Assembly: GCA_017549905.1 (NCBI GenBank)
Contig: JAFYNC010000168.1
Coordinates: 1-11,327 of the forward strand
DNA: 11,327 nucleotides
Source of the DNA: Clostridia bacterium
GTDB taxonomy: Bacteria; Bacillota; Clostridia; Oscillospirales; Acutalibacteraceae
Direction of reading: 5' to 3'
In this document: piece after piece, positions 1 to 8,919 of the stretch
Layout: each line of letters starts with the position of its first letter
Numbering within the stretch: position 1 is the stretch's first letter
The notes under the pieces: generated by a model
Told to the model about the DNA's origin: nothing
What the model saw: the letters and a program-made list of their open reading frames with translations, nothing else
Database searches by the model: none
Program-made: the position numbers and the translations under genes

Positions 1-51
1 AAATGCATACCCCTACTGTAGCGAGACTGAAAAAGAAGCAGGTGGAAACAG
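1..51 (+). promoter_or_regulatory. Probable 3' end of an L21 leader, with the rplU ribosome binding site
   Basis: This is the untranslated stretch just before rplU and is cut by the window edge. Firmicutes rplU genes are often preceded by a structured autoregulatory RNA, the L21 leader. The segment GCGAGACTGAAAA at 21-33 resembles, from memory, a conserved part of that leader, but most of the RNA would lie outside the window, so the fold cannot be judged. The Shine-Dalgarno sequence AGGTGG at 40-45 sits 6 bases before the ATG at 52 and fixes the rplU start. The RBS is certain; the leader assignment is tentative. Confidence 0.4.
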
Positions 52-357
52 ATGTACGCAATTATTGAAACAGGCGGCAAGCAATACCGTGTAGAAAACG
101 GCGATGTAATTTACATTGAAAAGCTTGATGCTCAGGTTGATGAAGAAGTTACCTTCGACAAAGTTATTGCTGTTTGCAACAGAACTTTAAAGGTTGGTAA
201 GCCTTATGTTAAGGATGCTTTTGTTAAGGGTACTGTTCTTAAGAACGGTAAGGGTAAGAAAATCACAGTATTTACTTACAAACCTAAGAAGGGCAGCTCA
301 CGCAAAATGGGTCACAGACAGCCTTACACAAAGGTTCAAATTAACGAAATCGGTTAA
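52..357 (+). CDS. rplU: 50S ribosomal protein L21
   Basis: Structural protein of the large ribosomal subunit that binds 23S rRNA. The 101-residue product has the usual bacterial L21 length. It shows the family N-terminus [17 protein letters not shown] (residues 2-18), a lysine-rich rRNA-binding middle ([18 protein letters not shown]) and the conserved C-terminal [14 protein letters not shown] (about residues 87-100). The start is set by AGGTGG six bases upstream. It is the first gene of the rplU-prp-rpmA operon; the next gene begins 2 bases after its stop. Its promoter lies outside the window. Codon choice is richer in lysine AAG and in GGT and GTT than the flanking AT-rich genes, as expected for a highly expressed ribosomal gene. 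Confidence 0.98.
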   Translation: MYAIIETGGKQYRVENGDVIYIEKLDAQVDEEVTFDKVIAVCNRTLKVGKPYVKDAFVKGTVLKNGKGKKITVFTYKPKKGSSRKMGHRQPYTKVQINEIG

Positions 358-359
358 TT

Positions 360-692
360 ATGACGAGTGTAAAATTTCTGGCTGATGAAAAAAATCTTTT
401 TGGATTTGAAATCAGCGGTCACTGCTCGGTAAGTGGTGACGATGAGTTTGGAAAAATCGTATGCGCCGCGGTTTCGAGCGCCGCATATATGGCCGTAAAT
501 ACAATTACTGAAATTATTGGTGACAATGCGGATATCACAGTTGATGATGCTAAAATGCTTCTTCGTGTTGATAACCCGTCAAATAGTTCTGTTAATGTAC
601 TTAAAGGCTTTCAACTTCATATAGAAGAACTTTCCGAACAATACAGTAATAACATTAGAATTTACGGAGGTGCAAAACATGTTAAAGATTAA
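360..692 (+). CDS. prp: Ribosomal-processing cysteine protease Prp
   Basis: Prp (the YsxB family) is the cysteine protease that removes the N-terminal extension of ribosomal protein L27 in Firmicutes and relatives, which is needed for functional 50S subunits. The 110-residue product has normal length. The catalytic His is in GHCSVSG (His21) and the catalytic Cys in KIVCAAVS (Cys35), with the family spacing and the small-residue run after the Cys. The ATG at 360 is 2 bases after the rplU stop with no clear Shine-Dalgarno, so translation is probably coupled to rplU. The 3' end overlaps the start of rpmA by 14 bases, which links protease and substrate synthesis. The substrate gene rpmA next door carries the matching cleavage sequence, so the assignment is firm. 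Confidence 0.95.
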   Translation: MTSVKFLADEKNLFGFEISGHCSVSGDDEFGKIVCAAVSSAAYMAVNTITEIIGDNADITVDDAKMLLRVDNPSNSSVNVLKGFQLHIEELSEQYSNNIRIYGGAKHVKD

Positions 693-960
693 CATTCAGT
701 TATTCGCTCACAAAAAAGGTGTTGGTTCTACAAAGAACGGCCGTGACAGTGAGTCTAAACGTCTTGGTGTAAAGAGAGCAGACGGTCAGTTTGTTCTTGC
801 TGGTAACATTCTTGTTCGCCAGAGAGGTACACACATTCATCCCGGCAACAATGTTGGCCGCGGTTCTGACGATACACTTTTTGCTCTTATCGATGGTAAG
901 GTGAAATTTGAACGCGTAGGCAGAGACCGTAAGCAAGTTAGCATTTACGCTGCTGAATAA
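679..960 (+). CDS. rpmA: 50S ribosomal protein L27, with Prp-cleavable N-terminal extension
   Basis: Large-subunit protein whose mature N-terminus reaches toward the peptidyl-transferase centre. The ATG at 679 is preferred because GGAGG (666-670) lies 8 bases upstream and the product then begins [20 protein letters not shown], the Firmicutes pattern. A GTG at 670 would add three residues but overlaps that Shine-Dalgarno. The 93-residue precursor has the extension MLKINIQLF; by homology with the staphylococcal protein, Prp would cut after Phe9 to expose AHKKG. Conserved L27 segments follow: [40 protein letters not shown] and the basic C-terminal part. The gene start overlaps prp, and a strong terminator follows 10 bases after the stop. 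Confidence 0.97.
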   Translation: MLKINIQLFAHKKGVGSTKNGRDSESKRLGVKRADGQFVLAGNILVRQRGTHIHPGNNVGRGSDDTLFALIDGKVKFERVGRDRKQVSIYAAE

Positions 961-970
961 TTAAGAAGTA

Positions 971-1009
971 AAGTCCGGGTTAATATTTTTTCCCCGGACT
1001 TATTTTTTT
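971..1009 (+). terminator. Rho-independent terminator after rpmA
   Basis: A perfect 9-bp stem, AAGTCCGGG (971-979) with CCCGGACTT (993-1001), has a 13-base AT-rich loop and is followed directly by a T-rich run to 1009. It ends the rplU-prp-rpmA transcript. Only 22 bases separate it from the next ATG at 1032, leaving no obvious room for a new promoter. Confidence 0.92.
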
Positions 1010-1031
1010 AAATTTCGAAAGGAAAATTACT

Positions 1032-1403
1032 ATGAAAAATTGTCATGTTTGTGGGCTTGAATGTGATGAGGCAGTAGAATTATGTCCTATTTGCGGTGCT
1101 GATTTATCAGGTGTTGAAGAAAGCATAGAAGAAACCGAAGAAGCGGTAATTAAAAATCCTGTTTTGTTGGCTACTTTTGAAGATGTTGTTTCGGCAGAGA
1201 TTTTTAAAGATATATTAGTAGATAATAATATTATATTTTCTTCCTCAAATAATGATACAGGCAGTATTCGTGTTGTTTTTGGCGGCGGATTTTTATCTGA
1301 GGAAATTTATGTAGAAGAATCTGATTTTGAAGCAGCTCAAAAGCTTTATGATGAGTTTTTAAACAGTGAGGAACTGTTTGAAGAAGAAATTATTGAAGAC
1401 TAA
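1032..1403 (+). CDS. Zinc-ribbon plus DUF2007 domain protein, function unknown
   Basis: A 123-residue acidic protein. The N-terminus carries a zinc-ribbon-like knuckle pair, C4-x2-C7 and C18-x2-C21. After an acidic linker (about residues 28-40) comes a domain resembling DUF2007, from roughly LLATFEDVVSAEIFKDIL to IYVEESDFEAAQKLYDEFL (about residues 45-110). DUF2007 has been annotated as a putative signal-transducing, PII-like ferredoxin fold; no reaction is established. The tail is strongly acidic (ELFEEEIIED). AAAGG (1018-1022) lies 9 bases before the ATG at 1032. The gene sits between rpmA and obgE, 9 bases before obgE, in what is usually a ribosome-biogenesis cluster. A link to ribosome function is inference from position only. 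The domain call was made by eye. Confidence 0.7.
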   Translation: MKNCHVCGLECDEAVELCPICGADLSGVEESIEETEEAVIKNPVLLATFEDVVSAEIFKDILVDNNIIFSSSNNDTGSIRVVFGGGFLSEEIYVEESDFEAAQKLYDEFLNSEELFEEEIIED

Positions 1404-2684
<1,281 letters not shown>

Positions 2685-2697
2685 CAGGGGAAATTAA

Positions 2698-3084
2698 ATG
2701 GATAATGTGAATTTATTAAGCCCATCGGTTTTATGCTTTGTCGGTGATGCGGTATATGGATTATGTGTGAGAACTGCTCTGGCGGAAATTAACCGTCCGT
2801 CAGGGGAACTACATAGATTGTCTGTAAAGCTTGTAAATGCCGTTGCTCAAGCTAAGGCGTATAAACTTATAGAACCTTTTTTAAGCGAAGAAGAAATTAC
2901 TATTTTTAAAAGAGGTAGGAACTTTCACACGAATTCTTCACCTAAAAATGCTTCAAAAGGTGATTATCACATAGCAACCGGACTTGAGTGTTTATTTGGA
3001 CATTTATATCTTTCGGGTAAAAATGAAAGAGTAAACGAGCTTTTTAATTTAATTTGGCAAAGTTCGAATATATACGAGGAGTAA
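2698..3084 (+). CDS. mrnC: Mini-ribonuclease III
   Basis: A 128-residue stand-alone RNase III catalytic domain without a double-stranded RNA-binding domain, the hallmark of Mini-III, which matures the 23S rRNA ends in Bacillus. The signature FVGDAVYGLCVR gives the catalytic Asp17, and TGLECLFGHLYLSG gives the metal-binding Glu97. RGRNFHTNSSPKNASKGDYHIATG matches the family's conserved central segment. An AGGGGAAA ribosome site precedes the ATG. It follows obgE by 13 bases. In Bacillus mrnC lies next to cysS, so the obgE neighbourhood here is a different arrangement, but it joins two ribosome-maturation genes. The Shine-Dalgarno of the next gene lies inside the last codons of mrnC, suggesting coupling. 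Confidence 0.93.
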   Translation: MDNVNLLSPSVLCFVGDAVYGLCVRTALAEINRPSGELHRLSVKLVNAVAQAKAYKLIEPFLSEEEITIFKRGRNFHTNSSPKNASKGDYHIATGLECLFGHLYLSGKNERVNELFNLIWQSSNIYEE

Positions 3085-3089
3085 AGATA

Positions 3090-4382
3090 ATGAAGTTAAA
3101 TACTAAGCTTACTGTACTTATTGGTTTGTCTTTTATGTCAATACTTTGTTTTTGGCAGTTTTATGATCAGGTTATTCCTTTTTTGCTTGAGGATAAATTT
3201 GGCCTTTCAACATTCAAAGCCAATGCAATAATGTCTGTTGATAATATATTGGCTGTGTTTATGCTTCCCTTGTTTGGCGCAATTTCAGATAAAACAAATA
3301 CAAGAATAGGTAAGAGAACGCCATATATTTTGTATGGCACATTAGCTTCGGTTATATTGTTGGTTACTTTGGGAATTTTCCAAGAGAAAAATAATTTTTG
3401 GGGCTTTATGGCTGTTTTATTTATGCTCTTGGTTGTAATGTCTGTTTATCGTTCACCTTCAGTTGCATATATGCCTGATGTCACCCCAAAACCGCTTCGC
3501 AGCAAAGCAAATGCGATAATTAATCTTGTTGGATATATCGGCGGTATTTTCGCAACGGTTGTAATGATGTTTATGCTTAAAAGCGAAAAAAATTATGATG
3601 GCGAAAGTGTGTATCTAACCGATCAGACATTTTTACCTGTATTTATTGTAATAGCAGGATTTATGCTTATTTCGGTTCTTGTAATGGTATTTTCGGTTAA
3701 AGAAAATAAACTTTCTAAAGTGTTAGATGATGAAATAGAATCAAAGGTAGATTCAAAAGAAAAAATGCCAAAGCCTGTAGTAATTAGTTTTATATTAATA
3801 TTATTATCTGTTTTCTTGTGGTTTATGGCGTATAATGCGGTTACTACAGCATTTTCACGTTATTGTGCAAATGTTTGGAATACCGATTTGGGCACTTCTT
3901 CAAGTTATCTTTTGGTTGCAACCATTTCGGCAATTATTGCATTTGTGCCGCTTGGTTTTTTGTCAAGCGCTTTGGGTAGAAAAAAGACCGTTTTGTTCGG
4001 AATTGTACTTATGACAGTTTGTTATACTTGCGCAATATTTATAAGACAGCAGACACCGATCATGTATTTGATTTTCGCGTTTGTGGGTATTGGTTGGGCT
4101 GCTATAAATGTTAACTCTTTCCCAATGATTGTTGAAATGAGCGCAGGGTCTAATGTGGGTAAGTATACCGGTTACTATTATGCTTTTTCAATGTCAGCAC
4201 AAATCGTAACACCATTACTTTCCGGATTGTTTATCGATAATTTTGGACTTGGTTATAAGATTTTGTTCCCCTATGCAGTTGTTTTTTCTGCGTTATCATT
4301 TATAACTATGTCTTTTGTAAAACATGGTGATTCAAAACCTGTAAAGAAAGAATTGCTTGAAAATTTTGATTTTGAGGATTAA
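3090..4382 (+). CDS. MFS transporter, SLC45/GPH-like, probable sugar carrier
   Basis: An integral membrane protein of 430 residues with about twelve hydrophobic segments in two halves. A charged cytoplasmic loop (KENKLSKVLDDEIESKVDSKEK, about residues 204-225) separates the halves. The loop between TM2 and TM3 has SDKTNTRIGKRTPYILYG (around residues 66-82), which resembles the sucrose/SLC45 and glycoside-cation symporter type of MFS carrier. A second such loop, SSALGRKKT, is in the C-terminal half. The ATG at 3090 is preferred because GAGGAG (3076-3081) lies 8 bases upstream; an in-frame earlier start inside mrnC would have no matching ribosome site. The substrate is unknown; an oligosaccharide is plausible given the glycogen operon that follows, but a terminator separates the two. 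It is the last gene of the obgE run. Confidence 0.85.
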   Translation: MKLNTKLTVLIGLSFMSILCFWQFYDQVIPFLLEDKFGLSTFKANAIMSVDNILAVFMLPLFGAISDKTNTRIGKRTPYILYGTLASVILLVTLGIFQEKNNFWGFMAVLFMLLVVMSVYRSPSVAYMPDVTPKPLRSKANAIINLVGYIGGIFATVVMMFMLKSEKNYDGESVYLTDQTFLPVFIVIAGFMLISVLVMVFSVKENKLSKVLDDEIESKVDSKEKMPKPVVISFILILLSVFLWFMAYNAVTTAFSRYCANVWNTDLGTSSSYLLVATISAIIAFVPLGFLSSALGRKKTVLFGIVLMTVCYTCAIFIRQQTPIMYLIFAFVGIGWAAINVNSFPMIVEMSAGSNVGKYTGYYYAFSMSAQIVTPLLSGLFIDNFGLGYKILFPYAVVFSALSFITMSFVKHGDSKPVKKELLENFDFED

Positions 4383-4424
4383 GAAACAGCAATTTTGTTT
4401 TAAACGATTTTACGTAATAATTTT

Positions 4425-4456
4425 AAAACGACCGATTAATAATCGGTCGTTTTTTT
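4425..4456 (+). terminator. Rho-independent terminator after the MFS gene
   Basis: A perfect 10-bp stem, ACGACCGATT (4428-4437) with AATCGGTCGT (4441-4450), has a three-base loop. It is preceded by an A-run and followed by six or more T (4450-4456). The A-run on the left could also let it work in the reverse direction, but no gene faces it from the right. It separates the obgE run from the glycogen operon. Confidence 0.93.
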
Positions 4457-4572
4457 GTCAAAATAAAACATTTATGGTTTATTATAGTCGTAATAACCGA
4501 GAAATTTATGCAATTAATACAAAATTTGTCGAAATAGTTTTAAATTACTTTTTGAAATTATACAAAATATAC

Positions 4573-4600
4573 TTGAAATTCGGGAATTTTATGGTATAAT
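4573..4600 (+). promoter_or_regulatory. SigA-type promoter of the glg operon
   Basis: A -35 box TTGAAA (4573-4578), a 16-base spacer and a perfect -10 box TATAAT (4595-4600) are visible, with the extended -10 dinucleotide TG at 4592-4593. Transcription would start near 4607, giving a leader of about 40 bases before the glgB ATG. The octamer TTGAAATT also occurs at 4552-4559, 21 bases upstream of the copy that contains the -35 box. The rest of the AT-rich gap 4457-4645 shows nothing else I can name: no clear CcpA (cre) site, riboswitch or gene. Confidence 0.8.
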
Positions 4601-4645
4601 TAAATCAGTAATTAATATATATATTGGGGATTTAGGAGATTTAAT

Positions 4646-6526
4646 ATGAAGGAATTTTTAAAAAAATTCAGTTCTGAAACGGTTAGTAATGCTTATGAAT
4701 TTTTAGGCTCTTTTTTGAACGGCAAAAAAGTGGTTTTTAGAGTTTGGGCTCCAAATGCAAAATCGGTTTCTGTTGTTGGTAATTTCAACAATTGGAATAC
4801 AGAAGCTAACTATATGCAAAATATAGGATACGGAATTTGGGAAACCGAAATCGAGGGACTTAAAAATTTTGAAACTTATAAATATGCAGTTGAAAGGTGT
4901 GACGGCAGAAAGGTTTTAAAATCTGATCCTTATGCTCGTCATAATGAAACCGCGCCTGCAAACGCCTCTAAAATTTATAAAGATGATGGTTATAAATGGG
5001 GCGATGCTGAGTGGATAAAAACTTCAAAGCAAACTAATATTTATGAATCTCCGGTTAATATATATGAAATTAATGCAGGTTCGTGGAGAAGGTATCCTGA
5101 CGGCAACACTTTTGATTATGTAAAACTTGCTGAGGAATTGGTAGTTTATCTTAAGAAGATGAACTACACACACGTCGAGTTAATGCCTATAACGGAGTAT
5201 CCTTTTGACGGCTCATGGGGTTATCAGGTAACAGGATATTTTGCACCAACCTCGCGTTACGGTACACCTAAGGATTTTAAAAAATTTGTTGATATTCTTC
5301 ATCAAAACGGCATAGGAGTTATACTTGATTGGGTGCCTGCTCATTTTCCGAAGGACGAAAACGGACTTTTTCAGTTTGACGGTAGCCCTGCCTATGAATA
5401 TGCAGATTTACGTAAGGGTGAGCATAAGGAATGGGGCACAGCAGTTTTTGATTACGGTAAAACAGAGGTGCGCAATTTCCTTATTTCAAGTGCAGTTTAT
5501 TGGCTTAAAGAGTTTCATATTGATGGACTTCGTGTAGATGCTGTGGCTTCCATGCTTTATCTGGATTATGCACGTCCTGACGGTGAGTGGATTCCTAATA
5601 TTTATGGCGGCAGGGAAAATCTTGAAGCTGTGGAGTTCTTCCGCTTGTTAAACAAAGCGGCTTTTGAAGCTAATCCTAATGTTCTAATGATTGCCGAAGA
5701 ATCAACCGCATGGCCTATGGTTACAAAACCTGCACATAACGGTGGTCTTGGTTTTAACTTTAAGTGGAACATGGGTTGGATGAACGATATGTTAAGGTAT
5801 ATGTCATTAGATCCTCTTTTCAGAAAAGGTAATCACGACTGTCTTACATTTTCATTTTTCTATGCCTTCTCTGAAAACTATGTGCTTCCGATTTCGCATG
5901 ATGAGGTTGTGCACGGCAAATGCTCGATGATTAATAAAATGCCGGGCGAGTATGATATGAAATTTGCAGGGCTTAGAGCTTTTTATGCATATATGATGGC
6001 TCATCCTGGTAAAAAACTGCTCTTTATGGGTCAGGAATTTGCTCAATTTGTTGAGTGGGATTATAAAAAAGAACTTGAATGGTTCTTGCTTGATTATGAT
6101 GCCCATAAAAATATGCAAAATTTTGTGTCACAACTTAATAAATTCTATCTTGATAATTCACAACTTTGGGAAATTGATTATTCTTGGGAAGGATTTAAGT
6201 GGATTTCGCATGACGATTATTCGCAAAGCGTTATAGCGTTCAGACGAATTAATAAAGACGGCGATGAAGTTATAGTTGTTTGCAACTTTGTTCCGGTTGC
6301 AAGAACTGACTATCGCATAGGTGTTCCTGTTTTGGGTAGTTATAAACGAATTTTCTGTTCAGATGATGTAAAGTTCGGTGGAAACACAGAAACTCGCAAA
6401 ACGGGTTATAAGGCGGAAAAACAAGCTATGCACGGATATGATTATTCAATTAGTATTGATATTCCGCCAATGTCAGTAAGCTATTTCAAATTACCTACAA
6501 AAAGAAGTCAAAATAACAAAAAGTAA
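4646..6526 (+). CDS. glgB: 1,4-alpha-glucan branching enzyme (GH13)
   Basis: Cytoplasmic enzyme that cuts alpha-1,4 glucan chains and reattaches them as alpha-1,6 branches on glycogen. The 626-residue protein starts with a CBM48 domain (about 25-115; VFRVWAPNAKSVSVVGNFNNWN), then the GH13 barrel and an all-beta C-terminal domain. GH13 motifs are intact: DWVPAHF from 228, GLRVDAVA with nucleophile Asp298, IAEEST with acid/base Glu351, and ISHDEVVHGK with Asp419. The spacings between Asp298, Glu351 and Asp419 equal those of the E. coli triad (405, 458, 526). It is about 100 residues shorter than the E. coli enzyme because the extra N1 domain is absent, which is common in Firmicutes. AGGAGA (4634-4639) lies 6 bases before the ATG. 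It is the first gene of the glg operon, 34 bases before glgC. Confidence 0.97.
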   Translation: MKEFLKKFSSETVSNAYEFLGSFLNGKKVVFRVWAPNAKSVSVVGNFNNWNTEANYMQNIGYGIWETEIEGLKNFETYKYAVERCDGRKVLKSDPYARHNETAPANASKIYKDDGYKWGDAEWIKTSKQTNIYESPVNIYEINAGSWRRYPDGNTFDYVKLAEELVVYLKKMNYTHVELMPITEYPFDGSWGYQVTGYFAPTSRYGTPKDFKKFVDILHQNGIGVILDWVPAHFPKDENGLFQFDGSPAYEYADLRKGEHKEWGTAVFDYGKTEVRNFLISSAVYWLKEFHIDGLRVDAVASMLYLDYARPDGEWIPNIYGGRENLEAVEFFRLLNKAAFEANPNVLMIAEESTAWPMVTKPAHNGGLGFNFKWNMGWMNDMLRYMSLDPLFRKGNHDCLTFSFFYAFSENYVLPISHDEVVHGKCSMINKMPGEYDMKFAGLRAFYAYMMAHPGKKLLFMGQEFAQFVEWDYKKELEWFLLDYDAHKNMQNFVSQLNKFYLDNSQLWEIDYSWEGFKWISHDDYSQSVIAFRRINKDGDEVIVVCNFVPVARTDYRIGVPVLGSYKRIFCSDDVKFGGNTETRKTGYKAEKQAMHGYDYSISIDIPPMSVSYFKLPTKRSQNNKK

Positions 6527-6560
6527 CAGTGATAAAAGTTTATAGACTGGAGTGTTAGTT

Positions 6561-7772
6561 TTGAAAAATAAAAAATGCGTTGCAATGCTACTTGCAGGAG
6601 GGCAGGGAAGCAGACTTGGAGTTCTTACGAGTAAAATAGCAAAGCCTGCGGTGCCCTATGGCGGCAAATATAGGATTATTGATTTTCCGCTTTCTAACTG
6701 CGCAAATTCGGGTATTGATACAGTAGGTATTTTAACACAGTATAAGCCTTTGGAATTAAACGATTATATCGGTTCAGGTAAGCCTTGGGATATGGACCGC
6801 TTAAGCGGTGGGGTACATATTTTACCCCCTTATCAAAGTCAGCATGGCGGAAACTGGTATAAGGGTACTGCTAATGCAATTTATCAAAACCTTGAATTTA
6901 TTGAACGCTATAATCCGGAATATGTATTAATTCTTTCGGGCGACCATATTTATAAAATGGATTATTCCAAAATGATTAATCAGCACGAAAAGGATGGTGC
7001 GGATTGTACAATCGCCGTTTTAGAGGTTAGCATGGAAGAGGCAACACGCTTTGGAATTATGAATGCGCATGAAGACGGAACTATATACGAGTTTGAAGAA
7101 AAACCGCCTGTTCCTAAGAGCAACTTAGCTTCTATGGGTATTTATGTTTTTAATTGGGATAAACTTAGGAAGTATCTAATTGAAGATGAAGCTAATCCCG
7201 AGTCTTCAAACGATTTTGGTAAAAATATAATTCCTGCTATGTTAGACGCGGGCGAAAAACTTAAAGTTTATCGTTTTAACGATTATTGGAAAGACGTTGG
7301 AACAGTAGATTCACTTTGGGATGCAAATCTCGACCTGCTTAATCCTAAGCTTGATTTAGATCTTTCGGACAGAGGATGGAAAATATATTCACGAAATATC
7401 GCAATGCCGCCGCAATATATTGCTGAGTGTGCTGTTGTTGAAAATTCACTGATTACCAACGGTTGTGAAATATACGGAAATATTGATTATTCAATTCTTT
7501 TCGAAAATGTAACTGTTGAAGAGGGTGCTAATATTGAATATTCACTTGTAATGCCGGGTGCAGTTATCAAAAAGGGCGCCAATGTGAGATATTCAATTAT
7601 TGCTGAAAATGTAGTTGTTGAAGAAAATGCAGATATTGGCGGCGACCCTGCAGTAGTTGGTAATGAGGGTTGGGGAATTACAGTAGTAGGTGCTAATTTG
7701 ACTATTGGCAAAAATGCTAAAATTCCCGCTAATCAAATGATAATAGAAAACGTTGAAAAGGAGGAGGCTTAA
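6561..7772 (+). CDS. glgC: Glucose-1-phosphate adenylyltransferase, catalytic subunit
   Basis: Makes ADP-glucose from ATP and glucose 1-phosphate, the committed step of glycogen synthesis. The TTG at 6561 is the likely start: GGAG (6549-6552) lies 8 bases upstream, and [20 protein letters not shown] then matches the family N-terminus. A GTG at 6552 would add three residues but overlaps that ribosome site. The 403-residue protein has the nucleotide loop GGQGSRL (13-19), [23 protein letters not shown], the catalytic Asp128 in [10 protein letters not shown], and the glucose-1-phosphate lysine Lys181 in FEEKP. Asp128 to Lys181 has the same spacing as Asp142 to Lys195 of E. coli. The C-terminal third has hexapeptide-like repeats of a left-handed beta-helix. 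The gene ends one base before the glgD ATG. Confidence 0.96.
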   Translation: MKNKKCVAMLLAGGQGSRLGVLTSKIAKPAVPYGGKYRIIDFPLSNCANSGIDTVGILTQYKPLELNDYIGSGKPWDMDRLSGGVHILPPYQSQHGGNWYKGTANAIYQNLEFIERYNPEYVLILSGDHIYKMDYSKMINQHEKDGADCTIAVLEVSMEEATRFGIMNAHEDGTIYEFEEKPPVPKSNLASMGIYVFNWDKLRKYLIEDEANPESSNDFGKNIIPAMLDAGEKLKVYRFNDYWKDVGTVDSLWDANLDLLNPKLDLDLSDRGWKIYSRNIAMPPQYIAECAVVENSLITNGCEIYGNIDYSILFENVTVEEGANIEYSLVMPGAVIKKGANVRYSIIAENVVVEENADIGGDPAVVGNEGWGITVVGANLTIGKNAKIPANQMIIENVEKEEA

Positions 7773-7773
7773 T

Positions 7774-8892
7774 ATGAGAACGTCAGCAGTAGCAGGTATT
7801 GTTCTTGCAAATGTTAATGATAATTTGCTTAAAAAATTAACAGCTCATCGTTCTATGGCTTCTATTCCGATAGGCGCTCGTTATCGTCTTATTGATTTTT
7901 CGCTTTCTAATCTTGTAAACGCGGGTGTTACAAGCGTTGGTATTATTACCAAAGAAAATTATCGTTCGCTTATGGATCACGTTGGAAGCGGCGCGGCTTG
8001 GGAATTAGATCGTAAAAACGGCGGAATTTATCTTTTGCCACCGTATCTTACAAGCGGTGTTAAGCGATATAGCGGTACTGTTGACGCTCTTTACGGCGCA
8101 AAGGACTATTTAAAAAGATGCGACAGTGAATATATTGTTTTATGTAATGCTGACGTTCTTGCTAATTTAGATATTAATTCTGCTGTTAAGGCTCATATTG
8201 AGAAGAAGGCTGATGTAACGGTTCTTTATTATAAAGGTACTTTAACCGAAGAAAATCGTGATAATTTGCATATGACCTTAGGTGAAGATAACCAAATTTC
8301 AATTATGAGATTTGAAAATACACCAAATGAGAATACGGTTTGCGGAATTGGCGTTACCATTATTTCACGTGAACTTTTACTTAAGTTTTTAGAAGAGGCT
8401 TATGAAGACGGGCTTGTAAACTTTAACCGCGATTTCTTGTCAACTAAGGTTGATTCACTCAAAATTTATGGCTATGAGCATAAGGGTTATGTTTGCTTTA
8501 TGAATGGTACAGACAGTTATTATAAAGCAAGTATGGATATGCTAAAGCCTGAAGTCAGAAAAGAATTATTTAACCGCGAAAGACCTATTTTCACTAAAAC
8601 ACGTGATGATATGCCAACGAGATATGGCACAAAATCAAATGTCAAAAACTGCCTTATTGCAGACGGTTGCATTATTGAAGGTACTGTTAAAAACAGTATT
8701 ATTTCAAGAGGTGTTACGATAGAAAAAGATGCGGTTGTTGAAAATTGTATTTTAATGCAGGAAACTGTTGTAGGCAAAGGCGCACAGCTCAATAATGTTA
8801 TTTCTGATAAAAATGCTGTTATTGGTGCTGAAATGATTTTGAAAGGAACAAAAGAGAAACACTTTTTTGTTAAGAAAAATCAAATTGTTTAA
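7774..8892 (+). CDS. glgD: GlgD, degenerate ADP-glucose pyrophosphorylase subunit
   Basis: A paralogue of glgC that in Firmicutes forms a mixed complex with GlgC and modulates its activity. The ATG at 7774 is chosen because AAAGGAGGAG (7757-7766) lies just upstream, inside the end of glgC; an in-frame earlier start would overlap that site. The 372-residue product keeps the fold: ARYRLIDFSLSNLVNAG, GSGAAWELDRKNGGIYLLPPY, NADVLANLD with Asp127, and a C-terminal hexapeptide-like helix. It has lost active-site features: the GGxGxRL loop is replaced by VLANVNDNLLKKL, and the glucose-1-phosphate lysine of FEEKP is Thr183 in FENTP. It is therefore probably non-catalytic or weakly active alone. Translation is likely coupled to glgC (1-base gap). 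Confidence 0.95.
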   Translation: MRTSAVAGIVLANVNDNLLKKLTAHRSMASIPIGARYRLIDFSLSNLVNAGVTSVGIITKENYRSLMDHVGSGAAWELDRKNGGIYLLPPYLTSGVKRYSGTVDALYGAKDYLKRCDSEYIVLCNADVLANLDINSAVKAHIEKKADVTVLYYKGTLTEENRDNLHMTLGEDNQISIMRFENTPNENTVCGIGVTIISRELLLKFLEEAYEDGLVNFNRDFLSTKVDSLKIYGYEHKGYVCFMNGTDSYYKASMDMLKPEVRKELFNRERPIFTKTRDDMPTRYGTKSNVKNCLIADGCIIEGTVKNSIISRGVTIEKDAVVENCILMQETVVGKGAQLNNVISDKNAVIGAEMILKGTKEKHFFVKKNQIV

Positions 8893-8919
8893 TTTTACGT
8901 TATTAAAAAGGAGTAGTAT

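Noticed and set aside
4455..4485. A second glg promoter, TTGTCA ... TATTAT
   Set aside because: The spacer is 19 bases, and the -35 lies in the terminator T-run. The promoter at 4573-4600 is far better.
4357..4599. An 80-codon open frame on the + strand between the MFS gene and glgB
   Set aside because: It runs through the intrinsic terminator at 4425-4456 and ends inside the glg promoter. It has no ribosome site, and its composition is that of AT-rich noncoding DNA.
7487..7711. A minus-strand open frame inside glgC
   Set aside because: It lies wholly within a well-supported gene. The repetitive reading comes from the beta-helix repeats of glgC read backward.
6552..7772. GTG at 6552 as the glgC start
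   Set aside because: The GTG overlaps the GGAG ribosome site that serves the TTG at 6561. The shorter product matches the family N-terminus better.
8520..8792. A minus-strand open frame inside glgD
   Set aside because: It overlaps the beta-helix part of glgD, with no ribosome site and no recognisable protein features.
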